64,000 nucleotides of DNA, taken from Flavobacterium panici. GTDB lineage: Bacteria; Bacteroidota; Bacteroidia; Flavobacteriales; Flavobacteriaceae. The stretch's first letter is position 1. Every line of letters begins with the position of its first letter. The stretch lies in assembly GCF_903819335.1 (NCBI RefSeq), contig NZ_CAIJDE010000062.1:62001-126000 (forward strand), written 5' to 3'. Of the stretch, positions 50,283 through 59,869 are shown one piece after another. The notes beneath the pieces are model-generated. The model worked only from the letters and a program-made list of their open reading frames with translations. It was not told the origin of the DNA and ran no database searches. The position numbers and the translations under genes are program-made.

Positions 50283-51715
50283 TAAAACTGAAAATATATA
50301 AATTCTTTATAATCTGAAAAAGTTCCGAAAGCCATAATAGCTAAGATTGCCAAAGCTACTTTTAATGTACTCCATTTTCCAGAAAGTGGTTCTACTTTAC
50401 TGCGATTATTCCATTCGATTAAAACAAATATTCCAATCATAAGCAGCAGTTCATAACTGTAGCGTTCGTTGTCTAGATACTGAAAACTAAAATCTTTACT
50501 GGTAATAATTCGCTTTAAATATAAAACCGCATCTGTAATTGTTTTAGCTCTAAAAAATACCCACGCAATACAAGTTAATGCAAAGGTGTAAAGTATGCTT
50601 AAAAACACTTTTACAGAATCAAAATTAAATTTGAGCTGAATTGTGTCCATGTTATTTCGATTACTGTTTGAAAGAAGCAATGGCAGGAAATAAACTGCAT
50701 TTATGAAGCCCCAAGCTAAGTATGTCCAATTTGCACCGTGCCAAAAACCACTCACAACAAAAATGATGAATGTGTTTCTGATTTTCATCCAAAGTCCGCC
50801 TTTACTTCCTCCTAATGGGATATATAAATAATCTCTAAACCAGGAAGAAAGTGAAATATGCCAGCGACGCCAAAACTCTGCTATATCTCTTGAGAAATAA
50901 GGATAATTGAAGTTTCGTAATAAATCTAAACCAAACAATTTGGATACTCCAAGTGCAATATCTGAATATCCTGAAAAATCTCCATAAATTTGAAAAGCAA
51001 AATATATAGCTCCTAAAATAAGCGAGAAGGAATTCATTGAAGTATAATTATCAAAAACAGCATTGGCATAAGGTGCACAAGTATCCGCAATAATTACCTT
51101 TTTTACTAAACCCCAAATAATTTGATAAATCCCTTGTTTTGCATTTTCTAAGTCAAACTCTCGCTTAACTTTTATCTCTGGTAATAAATGCGTTGCTCTT
51201 TCTATGGGGCCGGCAACCAGCAGCGGAAAATAACTCACAAATAAGGAATAATCTACAAAATTATATTCGGCTTTTATTCTTTTAAAATAAATATCAATGA
51301 CATAAGAAAGTCCGTGGAAAGTATAAAATGAAATTCCGACAGGCAAAATAACATTCAGTAAAAATGGACTTGCTTTTACTCCTGCTGAATTTAATAGTTC
51401 TGAAAATGAAGATGCAAAGAAATTATAATATTTGAAAACTCCTAAAAATCCCAGATTAACCAAAATACTCAACCAAAACCAGAATTTTCGGCTTTTTTCT
51501 GATTTTCCTTTTTCGATTTGAATTCCGGTGTAATAATCCAGAAAAGTTGAGAAAACTAATAAAAATAGAAATCTCCAATCCCAACAAGAATAGAAATAAT
51601 AACTGGCAATAATTAATAAAGCATTTTGGGTGCTTTTGTTTTTATTAAAGACAAACCAATACAGGAAAAAGACAATTGGCAAAAAGATAGCAAATGCTAT
51701 GGAGTTAAAAAACAT
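50282..51715 (-). CDS. MBOAT family O-acyltransferase (AlgI-like)
   Basis: A 477-residue inner membrane protein with about ten to eleven spans. The MBOAT core is seen in DFSGYSDIALGVSKLFG, PYFSRDIAEFWRRWHISLSS, DYLYIPLGGSKGG and the catalytic His in VVSGFWHGANWTYLAWG. AlgI-like proteins pass acetyl groups across the membrane for glycan acetylation. Co-translated with the SGNH-like protein that follows it and 31 bp after neuC. Together they probably acetylate a sugar of this glycan. Confidence 0.93.
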   Translation of the reverse strand: MFFNSIAFAIFLPIVFFLYWFVFNKNKSTQNALLIIASYYFYSCWDWRFLFLLVFSTFLDYYTGIQIEKGKSEKSRKFWFWLSILVNLGFLGVFKYYNFFASSFSELLNSAGVKASPFLLNVILPVGISFYTFHGLSYVIDIYFKRIKAEYNFVDYSLFVSYFPLLVAGPIERATHLLPEIKVKREFDLENAKQGIYQIIWGLVKKVIIADTCAPYANAVFDNYTSMNSFSLILGAIYFAFQIYGDFSGYSDIALGVSKLFGLDLLRNFNYPYFSRDIAEFWRRWHISLSSWFRDYLYIPLGGSKGGLWMKIRNTFIIFVVSGFWHGANWTYLAWGFINAVYFLPLLLSNSNRNNMDTIQLKFNFDSVKVFLSILYTFALTCIAWVFFRAKTITDAVLYLKRIITSKDFSFQYLDNERYSYELLLMIGIFVLIEWNNRSKVEPLSGKWSTLKVALAILAIMAFGTFSDYKEFIYFQF

Positions 51716-51746
51716 AAGTATTTACAATGGTATTATGAAAGAGATA

Positions 51747-52880
51747 TTATATATCTCTAAATTGTTTTTGGTGATTCAGCTGCCAAATATCGTTTTTCTT
51801 TAGTGATTGTAAAAACAATTCGTTACTATTTCCTTCTCCAAAGTCATTATCTGAAATTTGAACTTTATGAGAGTCTATTTTAGAAAGTGCTTCAAGAATG
51901 TCTTTTTTTGAATAATCGACATTAACAATATCTGCATGAACGGCTCTGTTTTGCTGGCGAGTTCCTATATTTATAATTGGAATTCCGTAATAAGGAGCTT
52001 CGCGAATTCCGGCACTGCTGTTTCCAATTATAAATTGGCTATTTTTTAATAATGTTAGAAAATACTCGAATCGCAATGATGGAAAAATTCTAAATCTTGT
52101 GTTTCCTTCCAGTCGTTTAAATTCATCTATTATGAATTGACTTCCCAAATCATTGTTTGGAAAAATTACTATATAGTTTCGATCATCTTTTAGTAGGCAG
52201 TCAACAAAAGTAATGGCATATTCTTTCATTGAATTGAACTCTGTCGTAACCGGATGAAACATTACAAGTGCATAATCATCAAAAGAAATCTGATAGTATT
52301 GTTTTGCCGTTTCAAGAGAAGGCAGATTATTAGAAAACATAATGTCTATATCTGGCGAACCAATCGTAAAAATAGATTCTTTTACCTCTCCCATTTGCTG
52401 CAATCTTTTTGCGGCTTGCTTATTTGATACAAAATGTATGTGGCTTAGTTTACTAACACTATGACGAATTAATTCATCAACAGTTCCGGAAACTTCACCT
52501 CCTTCAATATGAGCTACCAAAATATTATTTAATGATCCTACTATGGCTCCTGCAAGTGTTTCTACTCTGTCTCCATGCACGACAATCATATCTGGCTTTA
52601 TCGTTTTGCAATAATTTGACAAACCTTCAATGGTTTTTGCCAATGTCAAATCCATCGTGGTTTCGTGTGTATGATTTTCGAAAGTAAAGACGTTTTTAAA
52701 ATTGCAGCGTTCTATTTCGATCAATGTATAACCATAAATCTCCTGCAGATGCATTCCGGTAACGAAAACAAAAGCTTCAAAATCCTGTTGTTCTTCAAGG
52801 GTTTGAATAAGAGATTTTATTTTTCCGAAATCTGCTCGGGTACCGGTAAGAAATAATATTTTTTTTGGAGAATTACTCAA
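51747..52880 (-). CDS. neuC: UDP-N-acetylglucosamine 2-epimerase, hydrolysing (NeuC/LegG-type)
   Basis: A 377-residue GT-B-like epimerase that releases ManNAc (or a related 2-epimer) from a UDP-sugar, the first step of nonulosonic acid synthesis. The start FLTGTRADFGKIKSLIQTL is the hydrolysing-epimerase signature, then VFVTGMHLQ, VVHGDRVETLAGAI, HIEGGEVSGTVDELIRHSVSKL, and FIIGNSSAGIREAPYYGIP. Whether it acts on UDP-GlcNAc (NeuC) or UDP-diacetylbacillosamine (LegG) cannot be told by eye. It overlaps neuB by 8 bases. Confidence 0.88.
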   Translation of the reverse strand: MSNSPKKILFLTGTRADFGKIKSLIQTLEEQQDFEAFVFVTGMHLQEIYGYTLIEIERCNFKNVFTFENHTHETTMDLTLAKTIEGLSNYCKTIKPDMIVVHGDRVETLAGAIVGSLNNILVAHIEGGEVSGTVDELIRHSVSKLSHIHFVSNKQAAKRLQQMGEVKESIFTIGSPDIDIMFSNNLPSLETAKQYYQISFDDYALVMFHPVTTEFNSMKEYAITFVDCLLKDDRNYIVIFPNNDLGSQFIIDEFKRLEGNTRFRIFPSLRFEYFLTLLKNSQFIIGNSSAGIREAPYYGIPIINIGTRQQNRAVHADIVNVDYSKKDILEALSKIDSHKVQISDNDFGEGNSNELFLQSLKKNDIWQLNHQKQFRDI

Positions 52881-53913
52881 AATCAGTAAAATCTAATTGT
52901 TCGTCATTTTCAATATCTCTCGCAGCAGTTTTACCAATTAAATCATTAAAGTGCTCTGCTAAAATTTTACCAGTTCCTGGGCGTTTAACCCAAATATTTT
53001 CTTTAGATAAAATCTCTCCTTTTTTAATTGATTTAATAGCACAAACAGTAGCAAAAGCAAAATCAATTGTAACTTGTTCTTCTAGAGCTGGTTTTTTAGT
53101 TCCGCCTCGCATTAAGGCAATTTCTGCACTTGAAACTATTAATTCTGCGCATGCTTTTTCATCCATACTGCAAACAATATCCGGACCTGTTCGCTGCATG
53201 TGATCTGTAAAATGTCTTTCTAAAACACTTGCTCCAAGAGCGACTGCGCCTAAACAAGCATTATTATTAAGAGTATGATCACTCAATCCAAATACTTTGT
53301 CTGGAAAAGCTTGATGAAGTTCTACCATTGCCCCAAAACGAACCAAATGAATTGGTGTTGGGTATAAATTTGTTGTATGCAATAAAGCAACCGAAATATT
53401 ATGTTTATCAAAAATCGCAACCGCTTTTTGAATACTTTCTATTGTATTCATTCCTGTGCTTAAAATTACAGGTTTTCCAAATGAAGCAATGTGTTCTAAC
53501 AACGGATAATTATTACATTCTCCCGAACCAATTTTATAGGCCGGAATATCAAATTTCTTTAATCTTTCGGCAGCTGCTCTTGAAAAAGGTGTCGAAATAA
53601 AAATCATGCCTTTGCTTTCTACATAATTTTTCAGTTCTAACTCTTGAGATTCATTTAGCGAGCATCTTTCCATGATTTCATAAATAGAAACATCTGCATT
53701 TCCCGGAATTACTTTTTTTGCTGCGCCAGACATCTCATCTTCTACAATATGAGTCTGGTGTTTTACTACCTCAACTCCTGCTCTGTATGCTGCATCAACC
53801 ATTTCTTTTGCTACTTCTAAAGAGCCTTCGTGATTGATTCCTATTTCGGCAATAACTAATGGTGGAAAATCTGGTCCAATTTTACGACCTGCAATTTCTA
53901 TTAATGGGTTCAT
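52873..53913 (-). CDS. neuB: N-acetylneuraminate synthase family protein
   Basis: Condenses phosphoenolpyruvate with ManNAc or a similar sugar to make a nonulosonic acid. 346 residues: TIM barrel (VIAEIGINHEGSLEVAKEMV, VVKHQTHI, FISTPFSRAAAERL, YKIGSGECNNYPLLEHIAS, STGMNTIESIQKA, GLSDHT, LERHFT) and a C-terminal SAF antifreeze-like domain (AIKSIKKGEILSKENIWVK to TAARDIENDEQL). All expected motifs are present. Between neuA and neuC in one operon. Confidence 0.94.
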   Translation of the reverse strand: MNPLIEIAGRKIGPDFPPLVIAEIGINHEGSLEVAKEMVDAAYRAGVEVVKHQTHIVEDEMSGAAKKVIPGNADVSIYEIMERCSLNESQELELKNYVESKGMIFISTPFSRAAAERLKKFDIPAYKIGSGECNNYPLLEHIASFGKPVILSTGMNTIESIQKAVAIFDKHNISVALLHTTNLYPTPIHLVRFGAMVELHQAFPDKVFGLSDHTLNNNACLGAVALGASVLERHFTDHMQRTGPDIVCSMDEKACAELIVSSAEIALMRGGTKKPALEEQVTIDFAFATVCAIKSIKKGEILSKENIWVKRPGTGKILAEHFNDLIGKTAARDIENDEQLDFTDFE

Positions 53914-53933
53914 TATTTTTAAAGTTTGGGGTT

Positions 53934-54593
53934 TTATTGTTTTTGATAAAGGTATCTCGCATAATCTAAATCATCTGAAGTATCGATATCAACTTGTGCA
54001 AAAATATGATTTACTTCGAATGGAAAAGCATTTTCTGAAATAATAATATCATTCAGAATTAAGGAAGCTTTTGTAATATAAAGCAGGCCATTTTCAAAAA
54101 AAAGTGGTTCTAAATCCTGACTTCTCTGCCCGATAGTGTAATTAAAAGGCTGGAATTTATTATTTACAATTTTTCCAAATTTTTGATGATTTCCTGAAAC
54201 TGTAAATATGCTGTCTAAATTATCTTCTTGATATTTTTCAAAAACTTCCTTTAATAAATTTTGAGGACGCAAAGGATTTGTAGCCTGTAATAAAACAACA
54301 TTTTCAACATTTGAATTAATGGATTCTAAAACGTGTTTTAATGCCGAAACTGTTGGCTCTAAATCTCCTGAAAGAGAAACGGGACGATCAATAACTTTTG
54401 CTCCAAATTGCACTGCTATTTTTTTTATTTCAGCATCATCAGTTGAAACGTAAATATCCTCTATTATATCACTATTTTCCTGTGCATATAATATGGAATG
54501 AGCAAGCAGAGGTAATTCTCCTAAAAACTGAATATTTTTTTCAGGTATACGTTTGGAACCTCCACGGGCAGGGATTATAGCAATGGTTTTCAT
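53934..54593 (-). CDS. neuA: Acylneuraminate cytidylyltransferase
   Basis: Activates the nonulosonic acid to its CMP form. 219 residues from the ATG at 54593 (MKTIAIIPARGGSKRIPEKN); the longer start at 54623 would overlap the preceding gene and precede the family's normal N-terminus. Motifs are IIPARGGSKRIPEKNI, YVSTDDAEIKKIA, LLQATNPLRP and NHIFAQVDIDTSDDLDYAR. Complete. It lies 20 bp before neuB and 13 bp after the acyltransferase gene. Confidence 0.94.
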   Translation of the reverse strand: MKTIAIIPARGGSKRIPEKNIQFLGELPLLAHSILYAQENSDIIEDIYVSTDDAEIKKIAVQFGAKVIDRPVSLSGDLEPTVSALKHVLESINSNVENVVLLQATNPLRPQNLLKEVFEKYQEDNLDSIFTVSGNHQKFGKIVNNKFQPFNYTIGQRSQDLEPLFFENGLLYITKASLILNDIIISENAFPFEVNHIFAQVDIDTSDDLDYARYLYQKQ

Positions 54594-54606
54594 TTCTTTT
54601 ATTTTA

Positions 54607-55677
54607 TTAAGCTGGTTTTTCAATCATAGCAGTCATTTTCTTTTTTGCTCTTATTTTATCCTGAAGTGGTTTTTCAATATATACATAAGTTAATGAAGAA
54701 AGAATTATTAGAATAACAAGCCTCAGAAAAAAAACAATCGTGGGATCGCTTAGATGCAAATGTTTATTAACGCTATAAGCACTTACCAAGGAATAAACAG
54801 GGAATTGTAAAATATAAATTCCAAAACTGATTTCCCCTAAAAAAACGAATGGCTTTTTCTGAAATAATGTTGTTAAGAATCCATTATTTAAAGAAATCAA
54901 AACTATTAATGGAATAAAAAATACAGCAAGCATACCATTATGAAAATTTAAGTTTAATGGAAATTTTAAAGCTAAAAGTATTATACCAATAACTACTAGA
55001 ATTAAAAAATCATAGTTTCCTTTTTTATTTTGCCATTTTTTGATGAACATGTAACCGGCTAAGCTTCCTATTAAAAATGCATTTAAATGCATTAAAGGAT
55101 TATACATCAATATATCTTTCATGCTGCTTAATTCATTTGTTCCATACAATGAAAAAAGTATTTGAAATAAAATTTGACTAAAAACCCAAAAGATAATAAT
55201 AGATTTTGCAATTTTTTTAATATTATCATTTTTAAGAAATGTATTTAAAACAATAGGAAAAACTGCATAGAACAAGAGCTCAACTGATAACGACCAGCCA
55301 GGTGGATTATAAGACAATGCTTGTCCCGGAATCCAACTCTGAATCATAAACACGTTCAAGAAAAAACCTAATGAATCAAAGCTTTTTGTTTTTATTTGTA
55401 GAAACAGAACAATCAATATCGCTAAAAAATATATCGGATAGATTCTCGCAAATCTATTTCTAAAGTAGTCTTTTGATGAAAAATCTAATTTGTTTACATA
55501 AGCAATTATCATAACAAATCCTGACAATATAAAGAAGTAACTCACACAAACATCTGCATTAAAGAATATAGGTTTTACAATATCATTATTAAAGAGAAAG
55601 CTCTTTTTACCAAAATGAAAAATTACAATTGAAATTGCTGCCAGAAATCTGGTAAAAGTTAACTGTTCTATTCTCAT
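54607..55677 (-). CDS. Acyltransferase 3 family membrane protein (OafA-like)
   Basis: A 356-residue inner membrane protein with about ten spans. The N-terminus QLTFTRFLAAISIVIFHFG carries the catalytic-type His (IFHFGK), then SYFFILSGFVM and NRFARIYPIYFLAI (the R-x-x-R-I-x-P motif). It probably O-acetylates or otherwise acylates a glycan sugar. It is a third acylation enzyme in the cluster, besides the MBOAT and hexapeptide enzymes. Four bases separate it from the gene before it. Confidence 0.9.
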   Translation of the reverse strand: MRIEQLTFTRFLAAISIVIFHFGKKSFLFNNDIVKPIFFNADVCVSYFFILSGFVMIIAYVNKLDFSSKDYFRNRFARIYPIYFLAILIVLFLQIKTKSFDSLGFFLNVFMIQSWIPGQALSYNPPGWSLSVELLFYAVFPIVLNTFLKNDNIKKIAKSIIIFWVFSQILFQILFSLYGTNELSSMKDILMYNPLMHLNAFLIGSLAGYMFIKKWQNKKGNYDFLILVVIGIILLALKFPLNLNFHNGMLAVFFIPLIVLISLNNGFLTTLFQKKPFVFLGEISFGIYILQFPVYSLVSAYSVNKHLHLSDPTIVFFLRLVILIILSSLTYVYIEKPLQDKIRAKKKMTAMIEKPA

Positions 55678-55681
55678 TCTT

Positions 55682-56782
55682 TTATATGTTTTTTTCTAAT
55701 CTTGATTTTGCTTCCTCAATTATTATGTTCATTCCATTTCTCCATGATTCGATTGAATATAGTTCCTCTTGTATCTTTGAGATTTCGGGCTTGTCGTTTA
55801 AAAAACTATTTATTGCTTCTACCCACTCCATAACAAAATGTGGATTTTCGATTAGTTTACCTAATTTTCCATGTTGCAAAACTTCTGGCACTCCACCCAT
55901 TGCAGATGCAATACAGTAATTACCGCAATGTAATGCTTCGATTAAACTTAAACCGAAGCCTTCCTGACAAAGAGTTGGAAAAAGATAACAATCAGATGCT
56001 TGATAATATTGTGGAAGGTCTTCATTTGAAATTCTGCCAAGAAATTTAACGCCAGAGATGTTTTGTTCTCTTTCTGATCCGATAACTAGAAATACAATAT
56101 TTTTTTGCGTTTCATATAATTTTCTCCATGCTTCTAAAACAATGTGCAATCCTTTTTTAGGCCTGTCTTGTGAGCACCAGATAAAAACTTTTTTATCTTC
56201 AAATCCAAGTTTTCTTTTTAAATTTTCTTTATCAGAGATCGATATTGTTTTAAATTTTCCAGTATTGATACCGTTATGGAGAATCGAAAAATGGCACGGC
56301 AAGACATTGATTACTTTTTTAAACTGTTTATAACTATCATTAGTTAACACAATTAGTTCATCAATCAATTCATAAAAATTTGATCCCGAATTCAACTGCA
56401 TGTAGGGAGAAAATCCATGATAAAAAAATTGAATATAACAATTCTTTATAACTCCTATTGAAGTAAGATAATCGTGAAGCGGTTTAATCATTCCGTAATT
56501 ATCAACAACTTGAATTATATATTTTTGATTTGGAAGGATTATTTTATTTAAAGCCTGAAAATATTGAAGATTCTTTTTCCTAAAAAACTTATGTCGAACT
56601 TTCTGAAAAAAAGTCACATTTGCAAAAGTATAATTAATTCCTGCAAACGTAATTTGAGTTTTTGGACATACAATATAATCTATTTTATGATCCTCTTCCA
56701 GATAATTTTTATACAGTGTAGTCCAGCTCCCAATTTTAGAATAAGGTAATGGCACTTGGGAAATTAGAATTGTTTTGATCAT
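55682..56782 (-). CDS. Glycosyltransferase family 4
   Basis: A 366-residue GT-B enzyme starting ILISQVPLPYSKIGSWTTLY. Its donor domain includes FIWCSQDRPKKGLHIVLEAW, VLVIGSEREQN-like residues, and the E-x7-E region in PTLCQEGFGLSLIEALHCGN. Donor unknown. Followed 4 bp later by the acyltransferase 3 gene. Confidence 0.9.
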   Translation of the reverse strand: MIKTILISQVPLPYSKIGSWTTLYKNYLEEDHKIDYIVCPKTQITFAGINYTFANVTFFQKVRHKFFRKKNLQYFQALNKIILPNQKYIIQVVDNYGMIKPLHDYLTSIGVIKNCYIQFFYHGFSPYMQLNSGSNFYELIDELIVLTNDSYKQFKKVINVLPCHFSILHNGINTGKFKTISISDKENLKRKLGFEDKKVFIWCSQDRPKKGLHIVLEAWRKLYETQKNIVFLVIGSEREQNISGVKFLGRISNEDLPQYYQASDCYLFPTLCQEGFGLSLIEALHCGNYCIASAMGGVPEVLQHGKLGKLIENPHFVMEWVEAINSFLNDKPEISKIQEELYSIESWRNGMNIIIEEAKSRLEKNI

Positions 56783-56805
56783 CTTTTTAATTAAATATCC
56801 CTTAA

Positions 56806-57822
56806 TTAATAAACATTTGCCTCTTCTTGGCTAAGTCCTTTATATTTTAAAAACCACCTTCTTACAGGTTTTCTTGATATTATTTTCCTGAATAAAACAT
56901 TTTTAATCCATAAAAGAGTTTTATAGCTTTTGTAAGATTGAAAGTCAAATACAAATTCTGAATTTTTATTTGAGATTGTTAAAGATTGAAAAACTTCTTC
57001 CATCCACGGTTCTTTAACATTACCCATATGATATGTATAATTATCTTCGGTAGCTAAACGCCAAAATCCCTGATCTATAACGGGTTTGTCAAGAATATCA
57101 TCACTATCTCCCCCCATTACATATTTGGTATGTTTTTCCTTAATTTCTCGTAAAATATCTCCTCTATATGTTACAACAAAATGTCCTGCTCCAACAACTG
57201 CCTTTAAAGAATTACTGGAAATTGTTAGATATTTTTTTAGATGTGTATCTTTATAAAAATTTGGATTATTAATACTAACGGCAAATGCTTCTAAGGCTTT
57301 GGGATTTTTGACTTTTGAAAATTGCATTTTTTTTGAAAAAAAATTCTCAAAAAGTATATTAAAAGTTTTATCATTAAATGATTTTGACGAAGGGGTTGGA
57401 CAGACAGCTCCTGCTTTAGGAAATACTTTGAAAACCTTGTATGTTTCCTCCTGCCAATTATTTAAAAATAGTACATCTGCATCAGCCGCTGTGACTAAAT
57501 CAAACTTATGTCCTACGATTCCTTTTAAAATTGCATTGATATATCCAATATTTGTTAAATGGATAACCTCTTGAATTTTATTTTCATTAAACATATTTTG
57601 CAAATAATCAACAACTATTTTACAACTGCCATTATTTACAATAGATATATATGTTTTATTATGACTTGTTTTTATAAGCGACTCAAGGCTGTATTTTAAG
57701 ATTTGGAAACTATCCGTAAAATATCCTTCGAGATTTGGAATATAAACCGGAATAATAACCTGATGGAAAAAATCCTCAGTTTTTTTTACTTTATCTTTTT
57801 CAGGATTAAAACCTATTCGCAT
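56806..57822 (-). CDS. GT-A type glycosyltransferase, family 2-like
   Basis: A 338-residue protein with a GT-A fold in its first 220 residues. It starts VIIPVYIPNLEGYFTDSFQI, then the acidic motif VTAADADVLFLNNW (DxD-like), and VGAGHFVVTYRGDILRE. A FWRLATEDNYTYHMGN region resembles the C-terminal half of GT2 enzymes. Function is probably addition of one sugar; it is a diverged member, so the family call is moderate. It directly follows the GT4 gene at 57823 with no gap. Confidence 0.75.
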   Translation of the reverse strand: MRIGFNPEKDKVKKTEDFFHQVIIPVYIPNLEGYFTDSFQILKYSLESLIKTSHNKTYISIVNNGSCKIVVDYLQNMFNENKIQEVIHLTNIGYINAILKGIVGHKFDLVTAADADVLFLNNWQEETYKVFKVFPKAGAVCPTPSSKSFNDKTFNILFENFFSKKMQFSKVKNPKALEAFAVSINNPNFYKDTHLKKYLTISSNSLKAVVGAGHFVVTYRGDILREIKEKHTKYVMGGDSDDILDKPVIDQGFWRLATEDNYTYHMGNVKEPWMEEVFQSLTISNKNSEFVFDFQSYKSYKTLLWIKNVLFRKIISRKPVRRWFLKYKGLSQEEANVY

Positions 57823-58965
57823 TTAATAATTTATTTCAAGGTTTTTATATAATGCTATTACCTTTTGTTGATTAGTATTGTAATCTAATTTTTGAAACGC
57901 AATTTTGCTATTCAATTTGTTTGCCTCAACCAACATTTCTTTATCTTCAATAGCCTTAGTGATTAATTCAGCAATTGAATCAATATTCTCAGGGTCTTTA
58001 ATTAGAAATCCATTTATTCCATGATTTATAATCTCAGCCGAAACATTTCCCGGGTTGGATTGAATGGGAAATGCTCCCATAACAATTGCTTCCAACAATG
58101 TATTTGCCATACCATCTGAAATGTTATTTCCAATGTATAATATCGATTTACCCATTAATTCCATTATTTGTTGATGCGATAAATCATGTCGTCCATATGT
58201 TTTATATGCCAAATTATTTTCAACTACATACTTTTCAACAACATTATGTGCTCCAAAAACAATTATCTCATATTGATCAATTTTTGTTTTTATTTTTTCA
58301 AGAGCTTTAATTACATTTATTCCTCTGCCAAATAAATTTTGATAGCCTTTAACTAAAATTATTTTTCTCTCCTCAATTGGCAGCTTATAAATTTCAAATT
58401 CTTTTATTTTATAACCAGTTCCGCCAGGAATTACCCCAACATGCTTACCCTTAAACCCTAATTCTTTGGCAATTTCATAATCTCTAAAACAATCAGTATG
58501 CAAATAATCTACTCGTTTTAAGACATTTTTGATTTTACTTTTATGATCTTCAAAATTCTGAAAATAAAACAAATCATTACCCCAACAGGAATAAATCCAT
58601 TTTATTTTTGGAAATTTATTCATTGCTTTTATTATAGGATAAGAACAAGACTGCATTTCAAAACTATGAATAACATCTGGATTAATTTCTTTTATAATTC
58701 TTTCGAGAGCTTCGTGTTCAGTAGTTTCCAGAAAAGGACGAATTAATTTATATAATCCGGGCATTTTTTTTGAGAAGCTATATTCACCTTTTAAATACGG
58801 AATTTTTCTTTTTCTTGTTTCTAAAAATTGTTTTACCGTTTCTAATGTTTCTAACTTTCCACTTCCCAAAATATCATACCAGTAAAAATCATGCTCAGAC
58901 TCTTTTAAATTATCGATCCATCGCACAGCGTGAATAGAATGCATGGAAATAAAAATAATTTTCAT
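57823..58965 (-). CDS. Glycosyltransferase family 4
   Basis: A 380-residue GT-B enzyme. MHSIHAVRWIDNLKESEHDF is the start of a subgroup with an N-terminal HAxRW motif. The centre has IHSFEMQSCSYPIIKAM and YSCWGNDLFYF. The donor domain has VKGYQNLFGRGINVIKALEKI, NNISDGMANTLLEAIVMGAF and NHGINGFLIKDP. The usual E-x7-E is shifted to DGMANTLLEAI. It overlaps the fucosyltransferase-like gene by 4 bases. Confidence 0.87.
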   Translation of the reverse strand: MKIIFISMHSIHAVRWIDNLKESEHDFYWYDILGSGKLETLETVKQFLETRKRKIPYLKGEYSFSKKMPGLYKLIRPFLETTEHEALERIIKEINPDVIHSFEMQSCSYPIIKAMNKFPKIKWIYSCWGNDLFYFQNFEDHKSKIKNVLKRVDYLHTDCFRDYEIAKELGFKGKHVGVIPGGTGYKIKEFEIYKLPIEERKIILVKGYQNLFGRGINVIKALEKIKTKIDQYEIIVFGAHNVVEKYVVENNLAYKTYGRHDLSHQQIMELMGKSILYIGNNISDGMANTLLEAIVMGAFPIQSNPGNVSAEIINHGINGFLIKDPENIDSIAELITKAIEDKEMLVEANKLNSKIAFQKLDYNTNQQKVIALYKNLEINY

Positions 58966-59861
58966 CTAAAAATTCGTTTTTTTACTCTATTAATTATATT
59001 CGTTATTACTGCAATACCTTGACAAACAACATCATTTGACTGAAAATTGATCTCTTTAAAAAACAATATATAGTTTTTAGGTTTCAAACAATGCTTTTTG
59101 TAGTCAAATGAAAGCCATCTATCCGGGAAAAAATCTTTATCATTATTTAGTTTAGCAAATGAGCCTCTGAAATTTTTTACTGGTCTAATAATTTTACTAT
59201 TTTTTTTCTCTCCCAACCATGCTACCCACCATGAAAATGTTGAGTTACTAATTATAAAATCTTGACCTTGTGAACCTAAAATTAATTGTTCTACAGCAGT
59301 AAGATTTTCTAAAAAACAGGCGTTTTTCAAAAACTTAAAATGACGCTTACAGTATTCAATATTATCACTCATAAAAATCAAATCTCGTTTCTCCCAATCA
59401 GCAAAATTATTTTTTAATGCTAAAATATAATACCAATATGGCAATTGGTAATAATGTGGGTGGCAAACAAAATCACCTCGTCTTACTGATATAAAAATGG
59501 GTCTATTTTTAAACAAATAGTCATATTTAGTAAGCAATTCTTGTACAAAAACATCTTTGAATTTGAATATTTTTTTAGTTGTCTCAATATCAAAATATTT
59601 TTCTGACTGTAAAGCGCCGTTTATATCATAATCTTCATTACCTATTTCCCAGTTATGAAACTCATAATTCTTTTCAACAATCTGAATTAGCTTTTTACTT
59701 TTATCTTGTTTTGGTAATTCGTAATCAAAATAATCCGAATATCCCCACTCGGGAAATGAAAATGGTTTATTATGTTTTATTGCCAAACCTACAGTAGACG
59801 CAATTTGAAACAATTGATTTCCTAAATTTCCTTTTCTGCCTAAACTATTAAATGTTAACAT
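58962..59861 (-). CDS. Alpha-1,2-fucosyltransferase-like protein (GT11)
   Basis: A 299-residue GT11 family enzyme expected to move fucose from GDP-fucose. Motifs: GRKGNLGNQLFQIASTVGLA at the N-terminus (motif with GNQxFQ), FISVRRGDFV (motif I, the HxRRxD-like donor-binding block), LIFMSDNIEYCKRHF (motif II), and DFIISNSTFSWWVAWLGEKK (motif III). All blocks are present. Predicts a fucose-like residue in the glycan; GDP-fucose genes are outside the window, though manA is inside it. Confidence 0.9.
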   Translation of the reverse strand: MLTFNSLGRKGNLGNQLFQIASTVGLAIKHNKPFSFPEWGYSDYFDYELPKQDKSKKLIQIVEKNYEFHNWEIGNEDYDINGALQSEKYFDIETTKKIFKFKDVFVQELLTKYDYLFKNRPIFISVRRGDFVCHPHYYQLPYWYYILALKNNFADWEKRDLIFMSDNIEYCKRHFKFLKNACFLENLTAVEQLILGSQGQDFIISNSTFSWWVAWLGEKKNSKIIRPVKNFRGSFAKLNNDKDFFPDRWLSFDYKKHCLKPKNYILFFKEINFQSNDVVCQGIAVITNIINRVKKRIFR

Positions 59862-59869
59862 ATTTATTT

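Noticed and set aside
52865..53203. 112-residue plus-strand ORF
   Set aside because: Opposite the 3' end of neuB; no start context and no recognisable features.
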